Shown: positions 17,118 through 26,234, counted from the first letter of the stretch. The stretch: DNA of 64,000 nucleotides from LMUY01 sp965199105 (GCA_965199105.1 CBDAQO010000002.1:2232001-2296000), one strand, 5' to 3'. Notes: generated by a model not told the origin, from the letters alone. A program made the numbers and translations.

Positions 17118-18670
17118 ACGCGATGAGCGACCTCGGCGCTCCGCTGATCCCGGACAGCGCCCCGTTCACCCCCGCGCAGCGAGCCTGGCTGAACGGCTTC
17201 CTGGCCGGCCTGCTCGGAGCGCCGGACGCTGACGCCGGCGTGTCGGTGGCGAGCCCGGTCGCGGCACCCGTGGAGGAGTTCCCGTGGCACGACCCGGCGC
17301 TCGACTTGTCCGAGCGGCTGGCCTTGGCGGACGGATGCGCCCTCGAGCGCCGCCTGATGGCCGCGATGGCGCAGCTCGATTGCGGCCAGTGCGGCTATCT
17401 CTGCCAGAGCTACGCCGAAGCCCTCGCCGGCGGGCGCGAGACCTCGCTGTCGCTCTGCGTGCCCGGTGCCAAACCAACAAGCAAGGCGCTGAAGCAGCTT
17501 CTCGTGGACCGCCCCGCCGTCCCCGCCGTCCCCGCCGCTCCCAGCGCCGCACCAGCGCCCGCCCTCCTCGGCATGCCGGTTCGCGTGCGCTCGGCCGCGC
17601 GGCTCACTGGCGAGGGGTCGGGCAAGGACGTGCGCCACGTCGTGATCGACCTCGCCGGCTCCGGCCTCGCCTACCAGCCCGGCGACTCCCTCGCCGTCGC
17701 AGCGGGCAACGACCCGGCCCTGGTCGCCGCCTGCCTGCACGCGCTGCACGCCCGCGGCGACGAATTGGCGCTGTGCCCGGACGGCAGCATGCGCACCGCG
17801 CAGGACGCTCTCACCTGGCAGGTCGACATCGCCCGCCCGCTCGAGCGCTGCTTCGAGGCGCTGGCGCTCGCCGCCGACCCGGCCGACGCGGCCGCCCTGC
17901 GCCGCCTGGCCGAGGGCGAGGATGCGGCGGAGCCGGCCGACCCGGACCTGCTGGACCTGCTGCTCGCCTTCCCTTCGGCCCGCCCGCGCGTGTTCAGCCT
18001 GGTGCAGGCGCTGCCCCGCCTCAAGCCGCGGCTCTACTCCATCGCCTCGAGCCAGCGCGCGACCCCAGGCGAGGTGCATCTCTGCGTCGGCGTGGTGGCG
18101 GCGCAGCGCCTCGGCCGGGTGCGCCACGGCGTCGCCTCCGCCTTCCTGGCGCACCGCGCGGCCGAGGGCGGCGAAATTCTCGCCAGCGTCCAGCCGAGCC
18201 ATTTCCGCCTCCCGGCCGACCCGGCGGCCCCCGTCGTGATGATCGGCTCCGGCACCGGCATCGCCCCGTTCCGCGCCTTCCTGCAGGAGCGCGCCGCCCT
18301 GCGCCAAGGCGGCCCCATTTGGCTGTTCTTTGGTGACCAGCACGAAGCGACCGACTTCCTGTTCCGCCGCGAAATCACCGCCTGGGTGGAAGACGGCACG
18401 CTCACCCGGCTGGACTGCGCCTGGTCCCGCGACCAGGCCGGCAAGGTCTACGTGCAGGACCGCATCCGCGAGCAAGCCGCCCGCCTGTGGCAGTGGCTCG
18501 ACGACGGCGCGCATCTCTACGTCTGCGGCGACGCAACCCGCATGGCGCGCGACGTGGAGGCGGCGCTGCGGGCGATCGCCGCCGAGCAGGGTGGCCTCAG
18601 CCAGGCGGCGGCGCGCGACTGGCTCGCGGCCCTGGCGCGCCAAGGCCGCTACCTGCGCGACGTTTACTGA
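17114..18670 (+). CDS. NADPH-dependent FAD reductase with fused Fe-S domain, probable electron donor to NirA
   Basis: This 518-residue protein resembles the alpha subunit of sulfite reductase but lacks its flavodoxin (FMN) domain. In its place the N-terminus has a cysteine set C90-x2-C93-x3-C97 and C115 (LDCGQCGYLCQSY and LCVPG), typical of a 4Fe-4S domain. After an Ala/Pro linker comes a ferredoxin-NADP reductase module. It contains the FAD-binding RLYSIASS motif (near residue 306), the NADP site GSGTGIAPFRAFLQER, and a C-terminal VCGDATRMARDVEAAL. It overlaps nirA by four bases. The expected path is NADPH to FAD to 4Fe-4S to NirA. Such reductases are found beside nirA in rhizobial nitrate assimilation clusters. 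Confidence 0.88.
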   Translation: MNAMSDLGAPLIPDSAPFTPAQRAWLNGFLAGLLGAPDADAGVSVASPVAAPVEEFPWHDPALDLSERLALADGCALERRLMAAMAQLDCGQCGYLCQSYAEALAGGRETSLSLCVPGAKPTSKALKQLLVDRPAVPAVPAAPSAAPAPALLGMPVRVRSAARLTGEGSGKDVRHVVIDLAGSGLAYQPGDSLAVAAGNDPALVAACLHALHARGDELALCPDGSMRTAQDALTWQVDIARPLERCFEALALAADPADAAALRRLAEGEDAAEPADPDLLDLLLAFPSARPRVFSLVQALPRLKPRLYSIASSQRATPGEVHLCVGVVAAQRLGRVRHGVASAFLAHRAAEGGEILASVQPSHFRLPADPAAPVVMIGSGTGIAPFRAFLQERAALRQGGPIWLFFGDQHEATDFLFRREITAWVEDGTLTRLDCAWSRDQAGKVYVQDRIREQAARLWQWLDDGAHLYVCGDATRMARDVEAALRAIAAEQGGLSQAAARDWLAALARQGRYLRDVY

Positions 18671-18725
18671 TGTTTGCCGCGCCGGCCTGGTGCCGGGTCA
18701 ACCTTTCTCAGGGGAGTTATCGTTA

Positions 18726-20072
18726 ATGTCCAATAAAGCCACCCGGATCGACCTGTTCAGCTTGCGAACGCCAGAGATGCGCGCGTTCCACCTGACGTGG
18801 ATCGCGTTCTTCGTCTGCTTCTTCGCGTGGTTCGCCACCGCGCCGCTGATGCCGATCATCAAGGTCGACCTCAAGCTCAGCAACGACGAGGTCGCCACCA
18901 TTGCCATCGCCGGCGTGTTCGCCACCGTGCTGGCCCGCTTCGCCATTGGCCCACTCACCGACAAATACGGCCCGCGGCTGATCTACACGCTGCTGCTCGC
19001 GTTCGGCGCCATCCCGGTGATCGGGATCGCCTTCGCCTACGACTACACCTCGTTCCTCATCCTGCGGCTGCTGATCGGCATCATCGGCGCGAGCTTCGTC
19101 ATCACCCAGTTCCACACTTCGGTGATGTTCGCGCCCAACGTGGTGGGAACCGCGAACGCGACCGTCGGCGGCTGGGGCAACGCCGGCGGCGGCGTCACCC
19201 AGAGCCTGATGCCGGTGATCCTGGGCGGTATCGCTGCCTATGGGCTGAGCCAGGGCATGGCGTGGCGCTACGCCCAGATCGTCCCGGCGATCCTGATGTT
19301 GATCGTGGCCGTGCTCTACTGGAAGTACACGCAGGACACACCCGAGGGCAATTTCTCCGACATGCGCCGCCGCGGCGTATCCACTGCAGTGGGCAAGAAG
19401 GGCGGCCTGGACGTGATGAAGATCGCGGGCAAGAACTACCGCGTTTGGCTGCTCGCGGCCTGCTATGGCGCCTCGTTCGGCGTGGAGCTGTTCGTCCACG
19501 CCACCGCGGTCAGTTACTACTTCAACCACTACGCGATGTCGCTGGAGAGCGCCGGCTACGCGGTCGGCGCATTCGGGCTGATGGCGCTGTTCGCGCGCGC
19601 CGTCGGCGGGTTGCTGTCGGACCGGCTGGCACGGGTGGGCGGGTTGAGCGCACGAACCTGGCTGCTGTTCGGCCTGATGATTGGCGAGGGCGTCTTCCTG
19701 CTCGCCTTCTCGCAGTCCAGCACGGCCATGCTGGCGGTGACGACGATGATCGTGTTCGGCCTCTTCACCCACATGGCCTGTGGTTCGCTCTACGCGCTGG
19801 TGCCGTTCATCGACCGCAAGGTGTTGGGCGGTGTCTGCGGCATCATCGGCGCGGGTGGCAACATCGGCGGCGTGGCGGCCACCTTGCTGCTGCGTTGGAC
19901 CGGCCAGCCGCAGCTTTGCTACCTGGTATTGGGGATCGCTGCCATCGCATGCGCGTGCGGCGCGGCAAGCATCCGCTTCTCGGCCCAGCACAAGCAGGAG
20001 GAGCAAGCCCTCTACGACGCCGCGGTCGCCCAACGCAATTCCACCTCGCTCGCCGGCGCAGCCACCGCCTAG
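18726..20072 (+). CDS. narK: nitrate/nitrite transporter, NarK family (MFS)
   Basis: This is an inner-membrane major facilitator protein of 448 residues with twelve helices. Both nitrate signature motifs of the NNP family are visible: GGWGNAGGGVTQ around residue 142 in helix 5, and GAGGNIGGV in helix 11. The MFS loop motif appears as GPLTDKYGPRLIY. A strong ribosome site (CAGGGGAG, 18709-18716) precedes the ATG at 18726. The 55-base gap after the reductase gene suggests the same operon. Whether it takes up nitrate, nitrite or both, or exports nitrite, cannot be read from sequence. No nitrate reductase gene is in the window. Confidence 0.93.
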   Translation: MSNKATRIDLFSLRTPEMRAFHLTWIAFFVCFFAWFATAPLMPIIKVDLKLSNDEVATIAIAGVFATVLARFAIGPLTDKYGPRLIYTLLLAFGAIPVIGIAFAYDYTSFLILRLLIGIIGASFVITQFHTSVMFAPNVVGTANATVGGWGNAGGGVTQSLMPVILGGIAAYGLSQGMAWRYAQIVPAILMLIVAVLYWKYTQDTPEGNFSDMRRRGVSTAVGKKGGLDVMKIAGKNYRVWLLAACYGASFGVELFVHATAVSYYFNHYAMSLESAGYAVGAFGLMALFARAVGGLLSDRLARVGGLSARTWLLFGLMIGEGVFLLAFSQSSTAMLAVTTMIVFGLFTHMACGSLYALVPFIDRKVLGGVCGIIGAGGNIGGVAATLLLRWTGQPQLCYLVLGIAAIACACGAASIRFSAQHKQEEQALYDAAVAQRNSTSLAGAATA

Positions 20073-20103
20073 CCTCGCGCGCAACCCCCGCCCTGCGCCT
20101 CCT

Positions 20104-20124
20104 CCCTCTCCCCCTGGGAGAGGG
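20104..20124. terminator. hairpin downstream of narK
   Basis: A perfect 9-bp inverted repeat, CCCTCTCCC (20104-20112) and GGGAGAGGG (20116-20124) around a CCT loop, is followed by a G-rich GGGGTGAGGGGG. This type of CCCTCTCCC...GGGAGAGGG element is a common intergenic palindrome in GC-rich proteobacteria. It has no T tract; it may stabilise the narK message or act as a Rho-dependent end. Confidence 0.55.
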
Positions 20125-20195
20125 CCGGGGTGAGGGGGACACGCGCAGCCCAACCCGCCTCGCCCCCAACCACCAACTCAGCTAACCTCCCGCCA

Positions 20196-20585
20196 ATGCC
20201 TGCGCTCACCTACTTTTGGATCGCCGCGGGCGGCGCCATCGGCAGCGTCGCGCGCGGCTACCTGACCGTGGCGTTCCTCCGCGTCACCGGCCCCGGTTTT
20301 CCATGGGGCACCGTCGCCATCAACATCGCCGGGTCGTTCGTCATCGGCGCCTTCGCCGCGCTCACCGCCGCCGGTAGCCGGTTCGGCCAACCGCTGGATG
20401 TACGCTTGTTCGTCATGACCGGGATTTGCGGCGGGTTCACCACCTTCTCCTCCTTCAGCCTGCAAACCCTCGAGCTGTTGCGCGACGGCCGGGTGGGCGC
20501 CGCCTGCGCCAACATCGCCGCCTCGGTGGCGCTGTGCCTGGCCGCCGTCGCCGCGGGGCACTACGCTGGCGCCGCCTTGAGGTAG
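20196..20585 (+). CDS. fluC: fluoride-specific ion channel FluC (CrcB)
   Basis: This is a small dual-topology channel that lets cytoplasmic fluoride leak out, 129 residues with four helices. It shows the family motifs GGAIGSVARGYL at the N-terminus, the conserved Asn in GTVAINIAGSFVIGAF, and the GGFTTFSSFSLQ polar track with its two key phenylalanines around residues 85-95. The start at 20196 gives the usual MPALTYFWIAAGG beginning. No fluoride riboswitch is evident in the 123 bases upstream. The gene is followed ten bases later by a dihydroorotase gene, probably by chance of operon structure. Confidence 0.95.
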   Translation: MPALTYFWIAAGGAIGSVARGYLTVAFLRVTGPGFPWGTVAINIAGSFVIGAFAALTAAGSRFGQPLDVRLFVMTGICGGFTTFSSFSLQTLELLRDGRVGAACANIAASVALCLAAVAAGHYAGAALR

Positions 20586-20594
20586 GAGCACCCG

Positions 20595-21908
20595 ATGCCG
20601 CATTTCGACCTGCTGATCCGCAACGGCACGGCCGTGCTGCCCTGGGGCGAGCAGGCCGCCGACATCGGCGTGCACGACGGCCGTATCGCCGCCATCGGCG
20701 CCAGCGGCACCGCGGACCGGGTGATGGACGCGACCGGGCTGCACGTGCTGCCCGGGCTGATCGACCCCCACGTGCACCTGCGCGACCCCGGTGACCCGGC
20801 GGTCGAGACCATCCCCACCGGCACCCGCGCGGCCGTGCTGGGCGGGCTCACCGCCGTGTTCGACATGCCCAACACCAGCCCGGCCATCACCGACGCCGAG
20901 CGCGTCGCCTGGAAGCGGGACTACGCGGCGCAGGCCAGTTGGTGCGACATCGGCCTCTATGTCGGCGCCACCCGGGGCAACACGGCGGAGCTGGCCACGC
21001 TGGAGGCGCTGCCCGGGGTCTGCGCCGTCAAGGTGTTCGCCGGCAGCTCCACCGGGGACCTCTTGATCGAGGACGATGCCAGCCTGGAAGCCGTGATGCG
21101 CTCCGGCCGCCGCACCATCGCCTTCCATAGCGAGGACGAATACCGCCTGCAGGAGCGCAAGCCGCAGTTCCGCTCCGGCATGCCGTACCGCTCGCACATG
21201 GAATGGCGCGACGAGCAATGCGCCATCATCGGCACCAGCCGCCTGCTGGCGCTCGCCCGCAAGGCCGGCCGCCCGATCCACATCCTGCACGTTTCGACCG
21301 CCACCGAACTCGATTTGCTGCGCGAGGCGAGGGACGTGGCGAGCGTGGAAGTGCTGGTCAACCACCTGACCCAGTGGGCGCCCGACGTGTACGACCGGCT
21401 GGGCGGCTTCGGCGTGATGAACCCGCCTATCCGCGGCAAGGAGCACCACGACGCCGCCTGGCGCGCCGTGCAGGACGGCACGGTGGACACGATCGGCAGC
21501 GACCACGCGCCGCACCCCCACGCCGCCAAGCTGAAGCCATGGCCAGAGGTCCCGGCCGGGTTGACCGGGGTGCAGACGCTGGTGCCGGTGATGCTGGACC
21601 ACGTGGCTGCGGGCCGGCTCAGCCTCTCCCGCATGGCGGACCTGATGAGCGCCGGCCCGGCGCGGGTGTATGGCGCGGTGGGCAAGGGCCGCCTCGCCGC
21701 CGGCTACGACGCCGACTTCACCCTGGTAGACCTCAAGCGCCAGCGCACAATCGACAACGCTTGGATTGCCTCGCCATGCGGCTGGACCCCGTTCGACGGC
21801 ATGCGCGTGACGGGTTGGCCCGTCGCCACCATCATCCGCGGCCACACCGTGATGCAGGAGGACGAGGTGCTCGGCGCCCCGCTCGGCCGGGTGGTCCGGT
21901 TCCGTTAA
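20595..21908 (+). CDS. pyrC: dihydroorotase (amidohydrolase family)
   Basis: This is a 437-residue amidohydrolase that should interconvert carbamoyl-aspartate and dihydroorotate in pyrimidine synthesis. The metal-binding DPHVHLRDPG motif (about residues 57-66), a lysine for carbamylation in AVKVFAGSSTGDL, histidines in AFHSEDEYR and HILHVSTATE, and the catalytic aspartate in GSDHAPH are all present. The family also contains allantoinases and hydantoinases; the HVHLRDPG and GSDHAPH set with the APA-type tail fits dihydroorotase best. The class I/II symbol is uncertain. The 3' end overlaps the convergent small lipoprotein gene by four bases. Confidence 0.9.
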   Translation: MPHFDLLIRNGTAVLPWGEQAADIGVHDGRIAAIGASGTADRVMDATGLHVLPGLIDPHVHLRDPGDPAVETIPTGTRAAVLGGLTAVFDMPNTSPAITDAERVAWKRDYAAQASWCDIGLYVGATRGNTAELATLEALPGVCAVKVFAGSSTGDLLIEDDASLEAVMRSGRRTIAFHSEDEYRLQERKPQFRSGMPYRSHMEWRDEQCAIIGTSRLLALARKAGRPIHILHVSTATELDLLREARDVASVEVLVNHLTQWAPDVYDRLGGFGVMNPPIRGKEHHDAAWRAVQDGTVDTIGSDHAPHPHAAKLKPWPEVPAGLTGVQTLVPVMLDHVAAGRLSLSRMADLMSAGPARVYGAVGKGRLAAGYDADFTLVDLKRQRTIDNAWIASPCGWTPFDGMRVTGWPVATIIRGHTVMQEDEVLGAPLGRVVRFR

Positions 21909-22291
21909 TCGGCGATGTTCAGGGAGGCCGGCCAACGCGCCGTAATCAGCCTGCTCTGTTCGGCGGTGAGCGGCGGCGTGTCGGCGATCTGGTGTGGCTG
22001 GCTGGCGAAATGCTCCGGGTCCGTCCAGCACGTCACCGTGCCGATAGTCTTGGTACAGAACGGTGGTGGCGGCGGCAGCTTGCCGCGTGGCGCGCAGTAG
22101 GGCAGGCCCTTGTCCAGCCGCACCGCGGAGCAATCCCGCCCGGTGACCGCGGAAACCCCGATGTCGCCGATGCCGCGGCCAAACACCATGTCACTCGAGG
22201 CCTCCACGCCGACCACCGCTTCGGCCGCCACGCAGCCCCCCAGCGGGGCGAGGCAGACACCGAGGAGCAGCAGGCGAAGGAGATGGCTCAT
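21905..22291 (-). CDS. small exported lipoprotein, function unknown
   Basis: This 128-residue protein begins with a lipoprotein signal (LLLLGVCLAPLGGC, Cys 20), so it should be anchored in the envelope. The mature part contains a glycine-rich stretch (VFGRGIGDIGVSAVTGRDCS), a proline run (LPPPPPFC) and three further cysteines that could form disulfides. I recognise no named domain. It converges with the dihydroorotase gene and is divergent from the YfgM-like gene. Confidence 0.75.
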   Translation of the reverse strand: MSHLLRLLLLGVCLAPLGGCVAAEAVVGVEASSDMVFGRGIGDIGVSAVTGRDCSAVRLDKGLPYCAPRGKLPPPPPFCTKTIGTVTCWTDPEHFASQPHQIADTPPLTAEQSRLITARWPASLNIAD

Positions 22292-22472
22292 GCCGCACTA
22301 CACCATGCAAAGATGAACAGAGGGTTTCCCGCGGGCGGCGGCATCGCTATGGTCCCGCGCCTTGGGCCAGCGGCGGCGCAAGCGCCGTCTCGCCGAGGCC
22401 GGACCCTAGAGCGCACCTGCATCCCAGCCGATTCGGCGTGACTGGATGGTGCTGGAGTGAGAGTAAGCAGCA

Positions 22473-23162
22473 TTGGCCGATATCTTTGATGAAGTGAACG
22501 AGGAGATGCGGGCCGAACGGACCCGCGCGCTGCTGAAGCGCTGGGGCCGGCTCGGCGGCGCGGTGCTGGTGCTGGTCTTGGCCGCCGTGGCTGGCTGGCA
22601 GGGGTGGCGCTACTGGCAGGACCGCCAGTCCGCCGCCATCGCCGGGCCGTTCCTCGCCGCCATGCGCATCGCCGACGCGCTCGCTCCGGGGGACACCGCC
22701 GCTGACGCCGAGGCGCGGACCAAGGCCGCAGATGCGTTCGCCACCATCGCCAAGACCGCGCCGCCCGGCTACCGCATTTTGGCCGAACTGCGCGAGGCCG
22801 CGTTGCGCTGGGACGCCGGGGACAAGCCCGCCGCCTTGGCGCTGTGGTCCGACGCCAGCCACGTGAATGGCGTCGACCCGGCGTTGCGGGACCTCGGCGC
22901 GCTGCTCTGGGCGCAGCACTCGGTGGACGACGGGGATCCGGCCGCCATCGCCGCCCACACCGCCGTGCTCGAGCAGTCGGGCAACCCGTGGCGCCCGCTG
23001 GCCGAGGAAGTCGACGCATTCGTCGCGTTGCGGCAGGAGGACAAGGCCAAGGCGATCAAGCTGTTCACCGCCATCACCGCCGACGCGGGCGCCGCCCAAG
23101 GGGTGCGCGGCCGCGCTGGCGCCCTGCTCACCCTGCTTGGCGCCCAGGAGCCACGCGGATGA
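22473..23162 (+). CDS. YfgM-like TPR membrane protein
   Basis: This 229-residue protein has a short cytoplasmic segment (MADIFDEVNEEMRAER), one helix (about residues 27-47), and a periplasmic helical domain of the tetratricopeptide-like YfgM/TPR_21 type. YfgM interacts with the Sec translocon and periplasmic chaperones and is encoded beside bamB and der in many proteobacteria, as here. The start is TTG at 22473, preceded by GGAGTGAGAG; it gives the standard family N-terminus. The gene overlaps bamB by four bases. Confidence 0.85.
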   Translation: MADIFDEVNEEMRAERTRALLKRWGRLGGAVLVLVLAAVAGWQGWRYWQDRQSAAIAGPFLAAMRIADALAPGDTAADAEARTKAADAFATIAKTAPPGYRILAELREAALRWDAGDKPAALALWSDASHVNGVDPALRDLGALLWAQHSVDDGDPAAIAAHTAVLEQSGNPWRPLAEEVDAFVALRQEDKAKAIKLFTAITADAGAAQGVRGRAGALLTLLGAQEPRG

Positions 23163-24499
23163 GCCGTCCCCAGCTTACCCGCCGCTCCCTGCTCAACGCC
23201 GGCACTCTGCTCGCCACCGCCGCCCTGCCGGGTTGCTCGTGGTTCGACGGCCTGTTCGAGACCCACAAGGTGCCGATCCCGGGCAAGCGCGAGGAGGTTC
23301 TGCCCGGGTTCGCCGGTTTGCAAGCCGACCCAGCGGATCACCGCCCGATCACCCTGCCGCGTCCGGTGCTGAACGTGGACTGGGCGCAGTCCGGCGAGAC
23401 CCCGACCCACGTCACCGGCAACCATCAGCTCGGCGACCTGAAGCGCAGTTGGCACCGCTCGATTGGCGAGGGCGGCGGCTACCGGCGCAAGATCACCGCC
23501 ACCCCGGTCATTTCCGGAGGCCGGGTGTTCACCATGGACTCGGACGGGGTGGTCAACGCCTTCGCCGCCGAGACCGGGGAACACGCCTGGGCGGCCGAGA
23601 CCCAGGCCAAGAAGGACCGCAGCACCAATCTTGGCGGTGGGTTGGGGATGGCGGACGGCGTGCTCTACGCCACCACCGGGCGGGCCGAGGCGATGGCGAT
23701 CAACCCCGACAACGGCAAGATCGGCTGGCGCGTCTCGCTGCAGGCTCCGGCCCGGTCGGCCCCCACGCTGATCCCCGGCAAGCTGATGGTGCCGACGATC
23801 GACGAACGCCTGCTCTGCCTCTCGACCGATGGCGGCAAGATGCTGTGGTCGTATCAGGCGAGCCCTTCCAACACCATCTTCCTGGGCGAGCCCGCGCCCG
23901 CAGTGTCGGACGGCATCGTGGTCGCCGGGTTCGGCTCGGGGGACCTGCTGGCCCTGCGCGCCGACAGCGGCACCCTGGCCTGGAGCGACAGCCTGGCCGC
24001 CAGCCGCGGGCGCGCCAGCCTGTCCGACATCTCGGCCATCCGCGCCCTGCCGGTGGTCGCCAACGGCACCGTCTACGCGATCGGGCTCGGCGGCCTGATG
24101 GTGGCGCTCGACCTGCGATCCGGCCGCCGTATCTGGGAACACAACGCGGCCGGGCAGCAAACCCCCTGCGTGGCCGGCGACTGGATGTTCGTGCTGACCG
24201 ACACGCAGACCCTGGCCTGCCTCAGTTGCGTCGACGGGCGGGTGCGCTGGCTGAGCCAGATGCCGCGCTACAAGAACGAGGCGAAGTCGCGCGGCCCGAT
24301 CTTCTGGACCGGGCCGCTGCTTGGTGGCGAGTACCTATATCTCGCCGGGTCGACGAAGCGGCTGATCGCGGTCAACCCGGCCGATGGCAGCATCGTCGGC
24401 GAACAGAAGCTGCCGGACAACCCGGCGGTGCCGCTCGTGGCGGCGGGCGGCAAGCTGTTCGTGGTGACTGAAGACGGCCAACTCACGGCGTTCGGCTGA
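23159..24499 (+). CDS. bamB: outer-membrane protein assembly factor BamB (PQQ-like beta-propeller lipoprotein)
   Basis: This 446-residue lipoprotein has a leader with an RR pair (LTRRSLLNAGTLLATAALPGC, lipobox Cys 26) and repeated beta-propeller blades. The blades are recognised by recurring W-rich motifs such as GEHAWAAETQ, GKIGWRVSLQ, GKMLWSYQ, GTLAWSDSL, GRRIWEHNAAG and GRVRWLSQM. BamB is a scaffold of the Bam complex that inserts outer-membrane proteins. The gene lies between the YfgM-like gene (four-base overlap) and der (four-base gap), the classic order. Confidence 0.93.
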   Translation: MSRPQLTRRSLLNAGTLLATAALPGCSWFDGLFETHKVPIPGKREEVLPGFAGLQADPADHRPITLPRPVLNVDWAQSGETPTHVTGNHQLGDLKRSWHRSIGEGGGYRRKITATPVISGGRVFTMDSDGVVNAFAAETGEHAWAAETQAKKDRSTNLGGGLGMADGVLYATTGRAEAMAINPDNGKIGWRVSLQAPARSAPTLIPGKLMVPTIDERLLCLSTDGGKMLWSYQASPSNTIFLGEPAPAVSDGIVVAGFGSGDLLALRADSGTLAWSDSLAASRGRASLSDISAIRALPVVANGTVYAIGLGGLMVALDLRSGRRIWEHNAAGQQTPCVAGDWMFVLTDTQTLACLSCVDGRVRWLSQMPRYKNEAKSRGPIFWTGPLLGGEYLYLAGSTKRLIAVNPADGSIVGEQKLPDNPAVPLVAAGGKLFVVTEDGQLTAFG

Positions 24500-24503
24500 G
24501 ATC

Positions 24504-25841
24504 ATGCTGCCGATCGTGGTGATCGCGGGTCGCCCCAACGTCGGCAAGAGCACCTTGTTCAACCGCCTGGCCGGTCGCCGCCACGCGCTGGTGGCCGATA
24601 CCCCCGGCGTCACGCGGGACCGCAAGGACGCGACGGCGCAGCTTCGCGGCAAGATGGTGCGGCTGGTGGATACGGCGGGGCTCGAGGAGAGCGCGCCGGA
24701 GTCGCTGTTCGGCCGTATGCGCGCCAGCTCCGAAGCGGCGGTGAGCGAGGCCGACCTGGTGGTGTTCGTGGTCGACGCCCGCACCGGCATCACCCCAGCC
24801 GACAGCCACTTCGCCAACTGGTTGCGCCGCCAGGGCCGCCCGGTGCTGCTGGTGGCCAACAAGGCCGAGGGCAGGGGCGGGGCGGACGCGGCGCTCGACG
24901 CCTACAGCCTCGGCTTGGGCCAGCCGCTGCCAGTGTCCGCCGAACACGGCGAGGGCTTGGCCGACCTGATGAGCGAGATTGCCGACCGCCTGCCCGAGCC
25001 CGACCCGGACTCCGACCTCACCCGTCCGCTCCGGCTGGCCGTGGTGGGCCGTCCCAACGCGGGCAAGTCGACGCTGCTGAACCGCCTGCTCGGCGAGGAG
25101 CGGATGATCACCGGGCCGGAACCGGGCCTCACCCGGGACGCCGTGGCCGTGCGCTTTGCCGACGAGCAGGGGCCGATCGAGCTGGTCGACACGGCCGGGC
25201 TGCGGCGCAAGGCCCGGGTGGAGGGTGCGCTGGAGCGGATGAGCACGTCGGCCACCATCGAGGCGCTGAAGATGGCCGAAGTCGTGGTGCTCTGCGTCGA
25301 CGCCACGCTGGGCGTGCAGGAACAGGACCTGCAGATCGCTCGGCTGATCGAGCGCGAGGGGCGCGGATGCGTGCTGGCACTGAACAAGTGGGACGCAGTG
25401 GAGGATCGCAACGCGGCCCGGCGTGCTGCCGCCGACCGGCTGGAGACGAGCCTGGCGCAACTTCGCGGCATCCCGGTGGTGACGCTGTCGGCGGCCACCG
25501 GCGCGGGCGTGGACAAGCTGCTGCCGACGGTGCGGCGGGCGCACGGGGTGTGGAACATGCGGGTTCCGACCGGAGAGCTCAACCGCTGGTTCGAGGCGGC
25601 GCTGGAGCGGCACACGGCACCGCTGGTGGACGGTCGCCGCCTCAAGCTGCGCTACATCACGCAGCCGAAAGCGCGCCCACCCACCTTCATCCTGTTCGGC
25701 ACGCGCGCGGAGCAGACCCCGGAAGACTACCGGCGCTACCTGGTCGGGGGCTTGCGCGAGTCGTTCGGCTTGGCGGGCACACCCATCCGCCTGCAGTTCC
25801 GGGGCACCAAGAACCCCTATGCCGAGGGCGGGCAAGACTAA
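24504..25841 (+). CDS. der: ribosome biogenesis GTPase Der (EngA)
   Basis: Der has two GTPase domains in tandem and helps 50S subunit maturation. Both P-loops are visible: GRPNVGKST at residues 8-16 and GRPNAGKST near residue 183. The G3 motifs are DTAGL in each half, and the G4 motifs are NKAEG and NKWD. The C-terminal KH-like domain follows (LNRWFEAALERHTAP, KLRYITQPKARPPTF, and the final GTPIRLQFRGTKNPY). The length of 445 residues is usual. The gene ends the yfgM-bamB-der run. Confidence 0.97.
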   Translation: MLPIVVIAGRPNVGKSTLFNRLAGRRHALVADTPGVTRDRKDATAQLRGKMVRLVDTAGLEESAPESLFGRMRASSEAAVSEADLVVFVVDARTGITPADSHFANWLRRQGRPVLLVANKAEGRGGADAALDAYSLGLGQPLPVSAEHGEGLADLMSEIADRLPEPDPDSDLTRPLRLAVVGRPNAGKSTLLNRLLGEERMITGPEPGLTRDAVAVRFADEQGPIELVDTAGLRRKARVEGALERMSTSATIEALKMAEVVVLCVDATLGVQEQDLQIARLIEREGRGCVLALNKWDAVEDRNAARRAAADRLETSLAQLRGIPVVTLSAATGAGVDKLLPTVRRAHGVWNMRVPTGELNRWFEAALERHTAPLVDGRRLKLRYITQPKARPPTFILFGTRAEQTPEDYRRYLVGGLRESFGLAGTPIRLQFRGTKNPYAEGGQD

Positions 25842-25920
25842 CTCTTTGTTAAGCCTGGCGACTGCAATATTGTGGTCGCATCGTCGTCAGGACGCTACTT
25901 TTGGCTTTCGGGAGGGTTTG

Positions 25921-26157
25921 ATGAAGAAGATCGTAGCGGCGTCGCTCGGCGCTCTGGGCATGCTCGCGTTGGCGAACCCGGCCATGGCCGAGCCATGGAC
26001 GGCGCCACCTGGGGTGACGCTGCCGTTCGCCCCGGCTCTGGTGCAGCAAGTGCAGTATTACCCGCCACGCTACTACCACCATCACCACCACTTCCACCGC
26101 TTCTACCGGCATCACCACCACCACCACCACCGCCGCTTCCTCCCGCGCCCGTACTAG
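25921..26157 (+). CDS. small exported histidine-rich protein
   Basis: This 78-residue protein starts with a clear signal peptide (MKKIVAASLGALGMLALANPAMA). The mature part is about 55 residues. A proline/valine segment (APPGVTLPFAPALVQQV) is followed by a tail rich in Tyr, His and Arg with 13 histidines in two clusters. A GGGAGGG ribosome site lies just upstream of 25921, supporting this start over a longer frame from 25819. The tail could bind nickel, zinc or copper, or could be an acid-buffering or surface-interacting segment. No regulator or transporter is adjacent to decide between these. Confidence 0.75.
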   Translation: MKKIVAASLGALGMLALANPAMAEPWTAPPGVTLPFAPALVQQVQYYPPRYYHHHHHFHRFYRHHHHHHHRRFLPRPY

Positions 26158-26234
26158 GGTGGAACTCGGGCGGCGGTCGGCCGAGTTTGAACCAACGCCG
26201 GCTTGCCTCGTTAGCGGGCGCGGAGGGTATCGTA

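Noticed and set aside
16907..18643. Long minus-strand open frame opposite the Fe-S/FAD reductase
   Set aside because: Its composition is typical of antisense reading in a GC-rich gene; the sense frame contains FAD, NADP and Fe-S motifs.
20073..20195. Fluoride riboswitch upstream of fluC
   Set aside because: I could not find the conserved pseudoknot elements; the region is dominated by the CCCTCTCCC palindrome.
20178..22133. Minus-strand open frame opposite fluC and pyrC
   Set aside because: It crosses two genes with strong family motifs and gives Arg/Gly/His-rich sequence with no domain.
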